The notes beneath the pieces were generated by a model. The model saw only the letters and a list, made by a program, of their open reading frames with translations, was not told the origin of the DNA and made no database searches. A stretch of 64,000 bases of DNA from JAHWKI01 sp035513575 (GTDB lineage: Bacteria > Gemmatimonadota > Gemmatimonadetes > Longimicrobiales > RSA9). Every line of letters starts with the position of its first letter. The first letter of the stretch is position 1. The stretch spans positions 1-64,000 of the forward strand of contig DATKBW010000204.1 of assembly GCA_035513575.1 (NCBI GenBank), in the 5' to 3' direction. This document shows, piece after piece, positions 16,999 through 25,341 of this stretch. Both the position numbers and the translations under genes were made by a program.

Positions 16999-17754
16999 GT
17001 GACGCGCGTCATCCTCCTCACGGACTTCGGCACGGCCGACGGCTATGCCGCCGCCATGGCCGGGGTCATCGCTTCGGCCGCGCCCCAGGCCATCGTGGAG
17101 CACGCCGCCCACGATGTCGCCGCCGGGGATCTCTTCGGCGCCGCCCTCGCTCTCTCGCGCTACGCTCACCTGTACCCCGCCGGGACGGTCCACCTGGTGG
17201 TCGTGGACCCCGGTGTCGGAACCACCCGCCGCGCCCTCGCGGCCGAGCTCGGCGGCCGGTTCTTCGTCGCGCCCGACAACGGCGTTCTGACCCTGGTGCT
17301 GCGGGACGCTGCGTCGGCGCGGCTCGTCCGGCTCTCCGACCGGGACGCCCCCTCGGCGACCTTCCACGGCCGGGACGTGTTCGCCCCCGCGGCCGGACGG
17401 CTGGCGGCGGGGACGCCCCTGGAAGAGCTCGGCCCCGCGGTGGACGACCCGGTCCTCCTGGAGCTGCCCGCTCCGGCCCGCCACCCGGACGGTGTCTACG
17501 GCGAAGTGCTGCACGTCGACCGGTTCGGGAACCTGATCACCAACATCCCGGCGGCCTGGGCGCGGAGCGCTGGCGAGGTCTGGCTGGGCTTCGCCCGGGT
17601 GGGGCCGCTGCGTACGACCTACGGGGACGTCGGGGACGGGGAGCCCCTGGCGGTGGTCGGGTCCCTGGGCCTGCTGGAGGTCTGCGTGCGCAACGGAAGC
17701 GCCGCGCACCGACTCTCGGCCGGCCGCGGCGCCCCCGTCTACATGGAGCCGTGA
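16999..17754 (+). CDS. SAM hydroxide adenosyltransferase (DUF62/chlorinase-like)
   Basis: 251 residues, the family length. LLTDFGTADGY at the N-terminus (Asp-mediated SAM ribose binding), VVVDPGVGT with the DPGVG loop, FVAPDNGVL, and VDRFGNLITNI near 174 are the hallmarks of the fluorinase/chlorinase fold. Most members are SAM hydrolases that release adenosine and methionine using an activated hydroxide; nothing points to a halogenase. The GTG start lies 10 nt after the mrp stop, so it is probably cotranscribed. Its 3' end faces the 17759 gene with a 4-nt gap. Confidence 0.87.
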   Translation: MTRVILLTDFGTADGYAAAMAGVIASAAPQAIVEHAAHDVAAGDLFGAALALSRYAHLYPAGTVHLVVVDPGVGTTRRALAAELGGRFFVAPDNGVLTLVLRDAASARLVRLSDRDAPSATFHGRDVFAPAAGRLAAGTPLEELGPAVDDPVLLELPAPARHPDGVYGEVLHVDRFGNLITNIPAAWARSAGEVWLGFARVGPLRTTYGDVGDGEPLAVVGSLGLLEVCVRNGSAAHRLSAGRGAPVYMEP

Positions 17755-17758
17755 GCTG

Positions 17759-17986
17759 CTAGCTCTCCAGCCATTTCCGGTCCGCCGCCGACAGTCGTGA
17801 CTGCCGCGGGGCCAGGAAGCGTACGATCACGTACCCGAGGAGCAGGATCGGCGCGACCTTGAACAGGAGGAAGCCGGCCAAGCCGAAGAAGAGGCCGAAC
17901 ACGGCGCCGATGAGCGACAGCACGATCGAGATCACCACGAGGGCGATCAGTCCGACGATCAGGAAGGTGAGCAGCGAAGCGATCAT
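17759..17986 (-). CDS. Small membrane protein in ECF sigma operon
   Basis: 75 residues made almost entirely of two hydrophobic segments (about 3-33 and 37-60) with a basic/polar C-terminal tail (APRQSRLSAADRKWLES). It is the last gene of the minus-strand operon led by the ECF sigma factor. Its ATG overlaps the upstream stop by one base (TGATG). The Gly-rich helix pattern suggests an oligomeric or stress-related membrane protein. Function is unknown. Confidence 0.65.
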   Translation of the reverse strand: MIASLLTFLIVGLIALVVISIVLSLIGAVFGLFFGLAGFLLFKVAPILLLGYVIVRFLAPRQSRLSAADRKWLES

Positions 17987-18825
17987 CAGTTCCTCCAGCG
18001 CACGTTAATGGACCCGAACGCCCCCGACACGTCCACGCTCAAGCGGTGCCGCGCCGTTTCCCAGTTTTCCGAATAGAGCACGCCATCCCGCTTCTCGAAC
18101 CTCGCACCGTCGAACCCGGCGAGGAAGGTCTCCTTGTGGACCCGCACCCCGACGGCCGGCGGGACCACCAGTGTGACCGAGCCGAGCGCCATCTCGATTC
18201 GGGCCTCCATGCTCTGGCGCCACTCGCCCGAGAAGTCCAGCGTCATGTCGCCCACGCCGCCCTCCAGCCGGATGGCCGCGCAGTTCGCGTTCCCGAGCCC
18301 GCGGGCCGCGAAGGATGCGGCGCCCACGCTCACCTCCATACGCGCGCACGGCTCGGCGTTCGGCGTGGAGAAGCGGAGGTCCGTTTCGCTGGCGCCGGTC
18401 TCCACCTTGAGTGAGCGGATCCGGAGCCCGCTCAGGTCGATGTCCGCCTCCACGGCGCCGAAGGCCAGGGCCAGGTCCAGCGGCACGTCCGGCGAGAGCC
18501 GCAGATCGAGCTTGCCCGCGTGGTGGTTCTTCAGTCGGATCGACCGACCCGTTCCCTCGACCCCCACCTCCAGACGCCCGCCGCTGTACTCCGTGATCGG
18601 CTCGAACAGCTCCGAATCGTAACGCAGCCCTACCCGGTACAGCTCGCTCCCCGCCGCCGACGGGCCGACGACCAGGCGCCCCGCCCCGTAGCGGACGTGG
18701 ACCGCGAGCCGGTCTTCCGCGGACCGCTGACGGAAGGACGTGACCGTCCTCCAGTCCTGGGCTTCCGCGGCCCCGGCGCCCAGCGTCATCAGGGCGGCCG
18801 CGACGATCAGCGCGCGCTCAAACAT
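17986..18825 (-). CDS. Exported beta-strand-rich protein (DUF4097/toast-rack-like)
   Basis: 279-residue precursor with a Sec signal peptide (MFERALIVAAALMTLGAGAAEA, cleavage near 22). The rest is a regular series of beta strands (GRLVVG, GRLEVGVE, LDLRLSPDVPLDLALAFGAVEADIDLSGL, VGDMTLDFSG, IEMALGSVTLVVP), like the repetitive sheet of DUF4097/LiaF-type adhesin domains. These often occur in envelope-stress operons. It overlaps the membrane protein before it by 8 nt. The fold call is by pattern only. Confidence 0.65.
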   Translation of the reverse strand: MFERALIVAAALMTLGAGAAEAQDWRTVTSFRQRSAEDRLAVHVRYGAGRLVVGPSAAGSELYRVGLRYDSELFEPITEYSGGRLEVGVEGTGRSIRLKNHHAGKLDLRLSPDVPLDLALAFGAVEADIDLSGLRIRSLKVETGASETDLRFSTPNAEPCARMEVSVGAASFAARGLGNANCAAIRLEGGVGDMTLDFSGEWRQSMEARIEMALGSVTLVVPPAVGVRVHKETFLAGFDGARFEKRDGVLYSENWETARHRLSVDVSGAFGSINVRWRN

Positions 18826-20107
18826 GGGACTCCGGCTCCAGGTCGGGCTCGGGCGTCAGGGTCGTCGGCCGGAGCGGCCGGGTCCCGGCCCGCGAGATGA
18901 GCACCGCGCCGAAGCCGATCAGCGACGCGATCACCGTCACCATCACGGCCATGAAGCGCAGCAGCCCTTCGATGAATCCGAGCCACGGCCCGGCCATGCT
19001 CACCACGCTCGCCGCGATGTAGAGCACCAGAAGGAGCCCCACACCCGTCATGACGTAGTAATAGGAGTTGGCGCGGGTGAACCACTCGTTCCCCGTGAAC
19101 CGCCGTTCCGCGAACGATTCGCCCGCCGCGTGGGCCACCGCCAGCAGCCCGCCCACCACCGCCAGCACCGCCGCCACCCAGAACCCCGGGAGCCAGACCA
19201 GCAGGAGCGGGATCCCCACAATGGAGATCGCCAGCGCGAGGGTGCCCAGGATGAACGCCGGGCCCACCAGGAACCCGCCCGCGAGCCCCACCAGACCGGA
19301 CCGCAGGGTGGCGTGCCGCGCGGTGTCCGCGATCCCCTCCAGGTGCCGCCGGCCGAAGTAGACCGTCAGGAACCCGATCCCGACCAGGATCGCGTAGACC
19401 ATCAGCGTCGAGAAGATCCCGGCGATCCCGCGCGTGATGTGACGCCACGGGCCGTTCCAGCCCCGGCCGAAATCGCGGGCCGATCGGAGCTCGCCACGGA
19501 GCTCCTGCCGGACCTCGGCCCGCATTTCCGCCCGGATCTCGTCCCTCAGGTCGCGCAGGGCCGGCAGGTCGGCGAAGGCGGCCGGGTCGAGATCGGGATC
19601 CTCGATCAGCCGCTCCAGCTCGCGGATCCGCTGGTTCAGCCTCGAAATGCTGTCGGACGTGCCCGCGCCCGGCTCGGCGTCCGCGGCCTGTCCCGCGGAG
19701 GCCATCGTACCCATGGCCGCCTCGAGCTCCCGGTCCAGCCGCCGTGCCACGCCGCTGGCGTCCGCGGGCGGCTCCCAGTTCCGGAGCACATCCGCGAGCG
19801 TCCCGGTGGGGGCATCCATGGCCTGCTGCAGGAGGGCGCGCCAGCCCTGGTCCAGGGCATCGTGGCGCGTATAGGCGCCGATCTGCTCACCGTTGAGCCG
19901 GACGCTCCCGTCCTCGGCCAGGAGAAGGGTCATGGTGCGGCCATCCTGCAGCCCGAGCCGGAGCTCCGCCGATTCCCGCGACATCGAGATGTCGCTGGAG
20001 ACGATCGGGCTCCCGGGAGGGCCCTGATCCTGCGCCGCCAGGGGCGCCGCGGCGACCGAGGTCCCGAGCAGGACCGGCACCACCCAATCAGAAAACGAAC
20101 GACGCAT
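18818..20107 (-). CDS. Exported multi-pass membrane protein in ECF sigma operon
   Basis: 429 residues. A signal peptide (SDWVVPVLLGTSVAAAPLAAQ) precedes a soluble region of about 190 residues ending in a charged coiled coil (LNQRIRELERLIEDPDL, then RDEIRAEMRAEVRQELRGEL). About five membrane helices follow, containing ISIVGIPLLLVWLPG. The membrane part resembles the GIPL-containing helical domain seen C-terminal to some bactofilin-like proteins (inference). It overlaps the anti-sigma gene by 20 nt and the next gene by 8 nt, so it belongs to the sigma operon. It may sense or respond to envelope damage. Confidence 0.6.
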   Translation of the reverse strand: MRRSFSDWVVPVLLGTSVAAAPLAAQDQGPPGSPIVSSDISMSRESAELRLGLQDGRTMTLLLAEDGSVRLNGEQIGAYTRHDALDQGWRALLQQAMDAPTGTLADVLRNWEPPADASGVARRLDRELEAAMGTMASAGQAADAEPGAGTSDSISRLNQRIRELERLIEDPDLDPAAFADLPALRDLRDEIRAEMRAEVRQELRGELRSARDFGRGWNGPWRHITRGIAGIFSTLMVYAILVGIGFLTVYFGRRHLEGIADTARHATLRSGLVGLAGGFLVGPAFILGTLALAISIVGIPLLLVWLPGFWVAAVLAVVGGLLAVAHAAGESFAERRFTGNEWFTRANSYYYVMTGVGLLLVLYIAASVVSMAGPWLGFIEGLLRFMAVMVTVIASLIGFGAVLISRAGTRPLRPTTLTPEPDLEPESHV

Positions 20108-20732
20108 AATCGGTCCTCCGCGCTTCCGTGCGGAACAGGTTTTGGTAAAGGATCCAGATGGACGCGGCCATGAGCGTGGCGAACATCACCACGCCGAGGC
20201 CGATCCCGCCGCGCCCGGCCGCCGCCACCAGCTCGGCGGTGCTGGTCACCCACCCGGCCAGGGTGGAGTCGGCGAATCGGGCCCAGGCCCAGCCACGGGC
20301 GCCGATGAGCGCGCGGCTGGCGAAGTCGCTGGAGATCACCCACAGACCCTGCACGGTGACTCCCGGCCGCGTCATCAGCCACCACACCAGCGCGGTCGTG
20401 GCGACGGCAGGCAGCGCCACCATGGCGCTGGTGAAGGCCCAGCCCCGGGCCGTCTTCGGAGCGAGCCGCTCCAGCCACTCCTCCACGACGGCGAACCAGG
20501 GACGCCGGACCCGTACGCCCGCCATGATCCGATCGGCGAAGCCGGCCGCGGGGGCGTGGTAGGCCAGGGAGGACAGCATGCCGAAGAGCGTCTGCAGCTC
20601 CTCCACCTCGACCCGGCACCGGGGGCACGTCGCCAGGTGAGACGCCACGACGGCCGCGTCGGCGCCGTCGAGGCTCTCCTCGACGAACGCCTGGAGCCGC
20701 TCCTGATCCGGGTGCTTCAGCGTCTCGCTCAC
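20088..20732 (-). CDS. Zinc-finger anti-sigma factor, membrane-anchored
   Basis: 214 residues. The N-terminal 50 residues hold the ZAS/zf-HC2 motif, His-x3-Cys-x2-Cys in ASHLATCPRC, which binds the partner sigma factor. Three membrane helices follow (about 105-130, 140-165, 175-200). The GTG start has GAGAGG upstream and lies 61 nt after the stop of the ECF sigma gene. Gene order and motif make it the cognate anti-sigma of the 20794-21387 product, holding it at the membrane until a signal arrives. Confidence 0.85.
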   Translation of the reverse strand: MSETLKHPDQERLQAFVEESLDGADAAVVASHLATCPRCRVEVEELQTLFGMLSSLAYHAPAAGFADRIMAGVRVRRPWFAVVEEWLERLAPKTARGWAFTSAMVALPAVATTALVWWLMTRPGVTVQGLWVISSDFASRALIGARGWAWARFADSTLAGWVTSTAELVAAAGRGGIGLGVVMFATLMAASIWILYQNLFRTEARRTDYASFVF

Positions 20733-20793
20733 GTGCCTCTCTCCGTGCCGTCTCGTGTCCGTGGCTCCATACGGGAATCCGCCCGTCCTGGTT

Positions 20794-21387
20794 TCAGCAT
20801 CGCAGGTGCTCCAATCGTTTCCGCAACTCGTTGCGGCCGCGGTGGATATACGTCTTCACCGTGCCAAGGGGAAGGTCCATGATCCGGGCGATCTCCTCGT
20901 AGGGGCGGCCTTCCACGTGCCAGAGCATGATGGCCTCGCGATACTCGGGCCTGACGTCCTGGAGCGCCGCCTCGATCTCGCCGCCCACCTCGCGGCTGGA
21001 CGTGTACTGCTCGGGGTTCTCCGCGGTGTCCACCGCGGCGAAGGACGTCGCCTCCGCCTGCTCCTGCGTGCGCGCGTGCGGTGATCCGTCGAGGGAGAGG
21101 GTCTCCGGCGTCTTCTTGCGGATGTGATCGACCGTGGTGTTGTGGGCGATCTTGAAGATCCAGGAGCTGAACTTGTAGCTCGGGTCGTATCGGTCGAGGG
21201 CGTTCAGGACCTTGATGAACGTGTCCTGCGCGAGGTCCTCGGCCAGCTCCCGGTCCCGGACCATCCGGTAGATGATGGAAAAGAGCGGACGCTCGTACCG
21301 GCGGATCAGCTCCCGGAACGCCGACTCGCGCCCCTCGCGGGCGTGTCGGATGACGTCCTGATCTGAGAGCTGTGCGTAATCCACCAT
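20794..21387 (-). CDS. ECF RNA polymerase sigma factor (RpoE-like)
   Basis: 197 residues. Region 2 includes FRELIRRYERPLFSIIYRMVRDRELAED and YKFSSWIFKIAHNTTVDHIRK; region 4 includes LRPEYREAIMLWHVEGRPYEEIARIMDLPLGTVKTYIHRGR (shortened here), the -35-binding helix-turn-helix. I start it at MVDYAQLSD (21387), as in RpoE-type proteins; the frame is open for 37 more codons but that region holds its promoter. It leads an operon with its anti-sigma and three envelope genes. A GAAACC-N16-CGTAG element upstream suggests autoregulation. Confidence 0.9.
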   Translation of the reverse strand: MVDYAQLSDQDVIRHAREGRESAFRELIRRYERPLFSIIYRMVRDRELAEDLAQDTFIKVLNALDRYDPSYKFSSWIFKIAHNTTVDHIRKKTPETLSLDGSPHARTQEQAEATSFAAVDTAENPEQYTSSREVGGEIEAALQDVRPEYREAIMLWHVEGRPYEEIARIMDLPLGTVKTYIHRGRNELRKRLEHLRC

Positions 21388-21423
21388 CTCCCGCGGTGTG
21401 CGGAACGGAGCCCGATCGTCGCT

Positions 21424-21448
21424 ACGGCTTCCTCGCCGGTCCGGTTTC
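21424..21448 (-). promoter_or_regulatory. Candidate ECF-type autoregulatory promoter
   Basis: Minus strand: GAAACC (21448-21443), 16-nt spacer, CGT (21426-21424) followed by AG. This is the GGAAC-N16/17-CGT architecture of ECF sigma promoters. It lies 37 nt before the ATG at 21387. The M48 protease gene has the same element at 34453-34429. Confidence 0.5.
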
Positions 21449-21457
21449 AGTCGGGGG

Positions 21458-21486
21458 TTGTCGCGGGGCGCCGGCCGGGGTACCTT
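21458..21486 (+). promoter_or_regulatory. Promoter for ubiE
   Basis: TTGTCG (21458-21463), 17-nt spacer, TACCTT (21481-21486). A transcript start near 21493 excludes the longer upstream reading frame and supports the TTG start at 21530. Confidence 0.6.
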
Positions 21487-21529
21487 CGCCGCCTCCATCG
21501 AGGGGTCTAATCTACGCCGGGACGGCGAC

Positions 21530-22270
21530 TTGCGCGACGCGTCCGACAGCCCCGAGGCGAGCCCCCTGCCGGCCGAAAAGGCGCGGGCCGTGCAGCGGAT
21601 GTTCGACGCGATCGCCCCGCGCTACGACCTCCTCAACCACCTCCTCACCCTGAACATCGACCGGCGCTGGCGCCGGGCGGCCGTGGACCGGCTCTTCGAG
21701 CGGGCGCCCGCCGACGGGCTCATCCTGGACGCCTGCGCGGGAACGGCGGACCTCGCCGCGGAAGTCGCGGCGCGGCCCGGGTTCGGCGGCGTCATCGTCG
21801 CCTCCGATTTCGCGCGGGAGATGCTGGCGCGAGGTCGCGCGAAAACGCAGGGTCTGCCGGTTCGGGTGCTGTGCGCCGACGCCCTCCGCACGCCCCACGC
21901 CGACCGCGCGTTCGATGGCGCGATCGTGGGCTTCGGGGTCCGCAACTTCGCGGACCTGGACGCGGGTCTCCGGGAGCTGGTCCGCATCCTCCGGCCGGGC
22001 GCACCTCTGGTCGTCCTCGAGCTGAGCGTGCCCGCGCTCCGGCCGCTCCGGTGGCTCTACCTGCTCTATTTCACCCGCGTGCTGCCCTGGATCGGCCGCG
22101 TCGTCTCGAGGCACGGCTCCGCGTACTCGTACCTGCCGGCCTCCGTGCGGGAATTCCCGCCTCCGGAAACGCTGGCGGAGCGCATGGCGGCGGCAGGGTT
22201 ACGGGAGGTCAGCTTCGAGCGGCTCCTGGGCGGGATCGCGGCGATCCATCGGGGCGTGCGTGCCCCTTGA
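21530..22270 (+). CDS. ubiE: Demethylmenaquinone/ubiquinone C-methyltransferase
   Basis: 246-residue class I SAM methyltransferase. VQRMFDAIAPRYDLLNHLLTLN is the UbiE/MenG signature, LDACAGTADLA the SAM-binding loop, FGVRNFADLDAGLRELVRILRPG the second signature, and the C-terminus has SYLPASVREFP. It methylates the ring of demethylmenaquinone (or a ubiquinone precursor). I choose the in-frame TTG at 21530 because the promoter ends at 21486; an upstream start at 21398 would lie before the promoter. The last 72 nt overlap the convergent exporter gene. Confidence 0.87.
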   Translation: MRDASDSPEASPLPAEKARAVQRMFDAIAPRYDLLNHLLTLNIDRRWRRAAVDRLFERAPADGLILDACAGTADLAAEVAARPGFGGVIVASDFAREMLARGRAKTQGLPVRVLCADALRTPHADRAFDGAIVGFGVRNFADLDAGLRELVRILRPGAPLVVLELSVPALRPLRWLYLLYFTRVLPWIGRVVSRHGSAYSYLPASVREFPPPETLAERMAAAGLREVSFERLLGGIAAIHRGVRAP

Positions 22271-23203
22271 GCCGCCGCCCGTCTCGCCGGTCTCCGCGTA
22301 GCCCGCCGCGACGGCGCCGACCACGATGGCGAGGCCGAGCCAGCCGGCCGGGGTGAGCCCCTGGCGGAACAGCGCGAGGGCCAGCAGCGCCCCCACCACG
22401 GGCTCGATGCTCGCCGCAATGGCGGTCGGTGCCGCCTCGATCCGGCGTACGCCCGCGAAGAAGAAGAGGTTCGCGGCGAAAACGGACCCCAGCCCGAGCC
22501 CCACCACCAGCGTCCAGCCGGCCAGCGATGCGGGCGGCCCGGGCGCGTGGCCGGAGAGGGGCAGCACCGCGGCGAGGATGATGGTTCCCCCGAGGAGCTC
22601 CATGAACAGCACCCTCACGGCGCCGTACCGGGGGACGGCCCACCGGGCAAGGAGCGTGGAGCCGGCGTAAGCCAGCGCGGACAGCGCACCGGCGAACACG
22701 CCCACGACCCACGCGGTGCTGAGCACGGCGGGGAGGGCGCCGCCGCCGGAGGCCTGGCCGGTCACCGTGAGGGCGACGCCCACCAGCACCACCAGCGCGA
22801 CCGCGACCCGCAGCGGGGTGATGGGCTCGCCCAGGAGCGGCAGCGCCAGGACGGCCACGAGGGCCGGGGCGAGGTACAGGAGCGTGGCCGCGCCCGCGAC
22901 GCCGATCCCCGCGATGGCGAACTGGTACGCCACCTCGAAGATCGCGACAATCACCCCGCCGATCCCGCCCACCAGGAGCAGCCCCCTCAGGTCGATCCGG
23001 AAGAGGTCGCGCCGGATGGCGCCGTAGAGCAGGAACGCGAGGGTCGCCAGGAGCACGCGCCAGAAGCCCACGCCCGTGACCTCGACGCCCTCCGCGTAGA
23101 GCGCCGTGCTGAGCGGGCCGGTGGTGCCCCAGAGGACGCCGGCGGTGAGGGCGAACAGGTAGCCGGCCATGGTGACGCGGCGGAGGCGCGTGGGGGCTCC
23201 CAT
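22199..23203 (-). CDS. EamA/DMT-family drug/metabolite exporter
   Basis: 334 residues with ten hydrophobic segments in two EamA repeats (GVLWGTTGPLSTAL in the first, FAGALSALAYAGSTLLARWA in the second). It is an inner-membrane transporter of unknown metabolite. The frame is open upstream, but a promoter with its -10 at 23217-23212 places the transcript start almost at the ATG at 23203 (MGAPTRLRR); an internal ATG at 23170 (MAGYLFAL) is the alternative. Its end overlaps ubiE by 72 nt tail to tail. Confidence 0.85.
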   Translation of the reverse strand: MGAPTRLRRVTMAGYLFALTAGVLWGTTGPLSTALYAEGVEVTGVGFWRVLLATLAFLLYGAIRRDLFRIDLRGLLLVGGIGGVIVAIFEVAYQFAIAGIGVAGAATLLYLAPALVAVLALPLLGEPITPLRVAVALVVLVGVALTVTGQASGGGALPAVLSTAWVVGVFAGALSALAYAGSTLLARWAVPRYGAVRVLFMELLGGTIILAAVLPLSGHAPGPPASLAGWTLVVGLGLGSVFAANLFFFAGVRRIEAAPTAIAASIEPVVGALLALALFRQGLTPAGWLGLAIVVGAVAAGYAETGETGGGSRGTHAPMDRRDPAQEPLEADLP

Positions 23204-23211
23204 GGGCGGCG

Positions 23212-23240
23212 AAGGTAGAGCGGCGTCGGTGCGGGGGCAA
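23212..23240 (-). promoter_or_regulatory. Promoter for EamA exporter, probably leaderless
   Basis: Minus strand: TTGCCC (23240-23235), 17-nt spacer, TACCTT (23217-23212), then 8 nt to ATG at 23203. The transcript would start at or next to the A of ATG. Confidence 0.6.
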
Positions 23241-23256
23241 TTCCGGTCGGAGTCCG

Positions 23257-23285
23257 TTGCCCGCGCTCCGCGCCATCGGCATCTT
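23257..23285 (+). promoter_or_regulatory. Promoter for amino-acid dehydrogenase
   Basis: TTGCCC (23257-23262), 17-nt spacer, CATCTT (23280-23285). It is back-to-back with the exporter promoter. The leader contains GGGGAG about 5 nt before ATG 23322. Confidence 0.45.
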
Positions 23286-23321
23286 CGCACCGCGACACGG
23301 AACCCCGAACGGGGAGACAGC

Positions 23322-24377
23322 ATGGGAACGCTGGAGGAGCAGCTGGAGTGCTGGGACGGCGAGTGCGTCGTGGTGCGCCGCGACCCGCCCACCGGCGCGT
23401 GGATCTTCATCGCGGTGCACGATCGCACGCTGGGCATGGCCATGGGAGGCTGCCGGATGCGCGTCTACCCCGCTCCGGTGGAAGGGCTACGGGATGCGCA
23501 GCGGCTGGCCGGTGGGATGACGCTGAAGTGGGCCGGGATCGAGTTTCCCCTCGGGGGCGGCAAGGCCGTGCTGGCGGTGCCGGCGCCGCTGACCGGACCG
23601 GCGCGTGAGGGCCTGCTGCTGCGCTTCGGAGATCTCGTGGAGGGGCTCGGCGGCATGTACGGGACCGGGGTGGACCTGGGCACCACCCCGGCCGACATGG
23701 AGGTCGTGGGCCGGCGCACGTCCCGGGTGGCCGGCCGCCCGCCGGAGGCCGGTGGCGCGGGGGACCCCGGCCCCTGGACCGCGCTGGGCGTCTTCGAGGG
23801 CATGCGGTCGGCCGCGGCCCGCGTCCTCGGGTCCAGCGACCTCGCGGGGCGAACCGTGCTGGTGCAGGGTGTCGGGGGGGTCGGCCGTCCCCTGGCGGGC
23901 CTCCTCGTCGAGGCGGGGGCGCGCGTGCTGGTCGCGGATGCCGACGAGGCCCGGGCGCGCGCCGCGGCCGGGGAAGTGGGCGGAGAGGCGGTGGGGGTGG
24001 AGGCAGCCTACGACGTCGAATGCGACGTCTTCGCCCCGTGCGCGGTGGGCGGCGTCCTGAACGCCCGGACGATCCCGCGGCTCCGGTGCCGGATCGTGGC
24101 CGGCTCGGCCAACAACCAGCTGGAGGAGGATGCCGATGCCGCGCGCCTGGCCGAGCGCGGCATCCTCTACGTGCCCGACTTCATCCTCAACGCCGGGGGC
24201 GCGGTGGCCCACGGGATCCTGGAGTTCCTGGACTGGCCGGCATCGGACGTGGAGCCGCGCGTGCGGCGGATCGGCCGCACGGTGGCCGAGCTGCTGGAGG
24301 AGGCCGACCAGGGGAATCCGTTGCCGGTCGCCATCGCACGGGCCCGGCGCTTCATTGCGGCCCGGGAGCGGCCCTAG
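23322..24377 (+). CDS. Leu/Phe/Val-type NAD-dependent amino-acid dehydrogenase
   Basis: 351 residues. MAMGGCRMRVYP, GGMTLKWAGIEFPLGGGKAVL (two substrate/catalytic lysines, motif shown in part), and GTGVDLGTTPADM with the conserved Asp are the Glu/Leu/Phe/Val dehydrogenase catalytic motifs. VQGVGGVGRPLA is the NAD fold, and SANNQL follows. It deaminates a branched or aromatic amino acid to its 2-oxo acid; the short length fits leucine/phenylalanine dehydrogenases rather than glutamate dehydrogenase. Start: ATG 23322 after GGGGAG; the upstream frame is a shadow. Confidence 0.87.
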   Translation: MGTLEEQLECWDGECVVVRRDPPTGAWIFIAVHDRTLGMAMGGCRMRVYPAPVEGLRDAQRLAGGMTLKWAGIEFPLGGGKAVLAVPAPLTGPAREGLLLRFGDLVEGLGGMYGTGVDLGTTPADMEVVGRRTSRVAGRPPEAGGAGDPGPWTALGVFEGMRSAAARVLGSSDLAGRTVLVQGVGGVGRPLAGLLVEAGARVLVADADEARARAAAGEVGGEAVGVEAAYDVECDVFAPCAVGGVLNARTIPRLRCRIVAGSANNQLEEDADAARLAERGILYVPDFILNAGGAVAHGILEFLDWPASDVEPRVRRIGRTVAELLEEADQGNPLPVAIARARRFIAARERP

Positions 24378-24402
24378 CAGGAGCCGCGCGGAAGGGGAGA
24401 AC

Positions 24403-25341
24403 GTGGCGTCGAACGGGGAGGTGGCGGTCCGCTGCACCGGTGTGGCCAAGCGGTACGGCTCCGTCGTGGCCGTGGATGGGGTGGATCTGGAGGTCCGCCG
24501 GGGCGAGTGTTTCGGGCTCCTTGGCCCGAACGGCGCGGGTAAGACCACGACGGTGGAGATCCTCGAAGGGCTCATCGAGCCGGATGCGGGCGATGTCGAG
24601 GTGCTGGGGCGCCGCTGGGACGAGAACGAGCGCGAGCTCCGGGAACGGATCGGGGTTTCCCTCCAGGAGACCCGGCTGGCCGAAAAGCTCACCGTTGCCG
24701 AGACACTCCGGCTCTTCCGCAGCTTCTACCGCAGCGGCCGCGACGTGGACGAGCTGCTGGAAACCGTCCAGCTCGTGGGGAAGCGGGACGCCCGGGTCCG
24801 GGAGCTCTCCGGGGGCCAGCGGCAGCGGCTCGCCGTGGCCTGCGGGCTGGCGGGCGAGCCGGAGCTGCTGTTCCTGGATGAGCCCACCACGGGGCTCGAC
24901 CCGCAGTCGCGGCGCTCCCTCTGGGAGGTGATCGAACGCTTCCTCGCCGGCGGGGGCACGGTCCTCCTGACCACGCACTACATGGAGGAGGCCGCCCACC
25001 TCAGCCACCGGATCGCCATCATGGACCGCGGCCAGGTCATCGCCCGGGGTACGCCGGCGGGGCTGGTCGCCTCGCTGGGCGCCGAGCACGTCGTCGAGTT
25101 CTCGCTTCGCGATGGATCGGCTCTGGACCCGGCGTCCCTGGCGCACCTGCCCGGGGTCACCGGCGCGCACGCGCGGGAGGAGGCTCTGGTGCTCACGGTC
25201 CGCGAGGTCCATGGCGCGATCCCCGCGCTCCTGTCCGAGCTCGAGAGGCGTGGCGTCGCGCTCTCCGACCTGAGGACCCGGCATGCCACCCTGGAGGACG
25301 TCTTCCTCGAGCTGACCGGCCGGAGCCTGCGGGATGCGTAG
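24403..25341 (+). CDS. ABC transporter ATPase (ABC-2 exporter type)
   Basis: 312 residues. GLLGPNGAGKTTT (Walker A, about 44-56), ELSGGQRQRLAVA (signature), LLFLDEPTTGLDP (Walker B) and TTHYMEEA (H-loop). About 90 C-terminal residues form the extra domain of DrrA/CcmA-type exporters. The GTG at 24403 has GAAGGGGAG upstream. It overlaps the permease gene by 8 nt; together they form a two-gene exporter. Cargo is unknown. Confidence 0.9.
   Translation: MASNGEVAVRCTGVAKRYGSVVAVDGVDLEVRRGECFGLLGPNGAGKTTTVEILEGLIEPDAGDVEVLGRRWDENERELRERIGVSLQETRLAEKLTVAETLRLFRSFYRSGRDVDELLETVQLVGKRDARVRELSGGQRQRLAVACGLAGEPELLFLDEPTTGLDPQSRRSLWEVIERFLAGGGTVLLTTHYMEEAAHLSHRIAIMDRGQVIARGTPAGLVASLGAEHVVEFSLRDGSALDPASLAHLPGVTGAHAREEALVLTVREVHGAIPALLSELERRGVALSDLRTRHATLEDVFLELTGRSLRDA

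Noticed and set aside
17748..17766. GAGCTGCTAGCTC palindrome at the 17754/17759 convergent stops
   Set aside because: Only 5 bp with a 3-nt loop and no U-run; likely formed by the two stop codons by chance.
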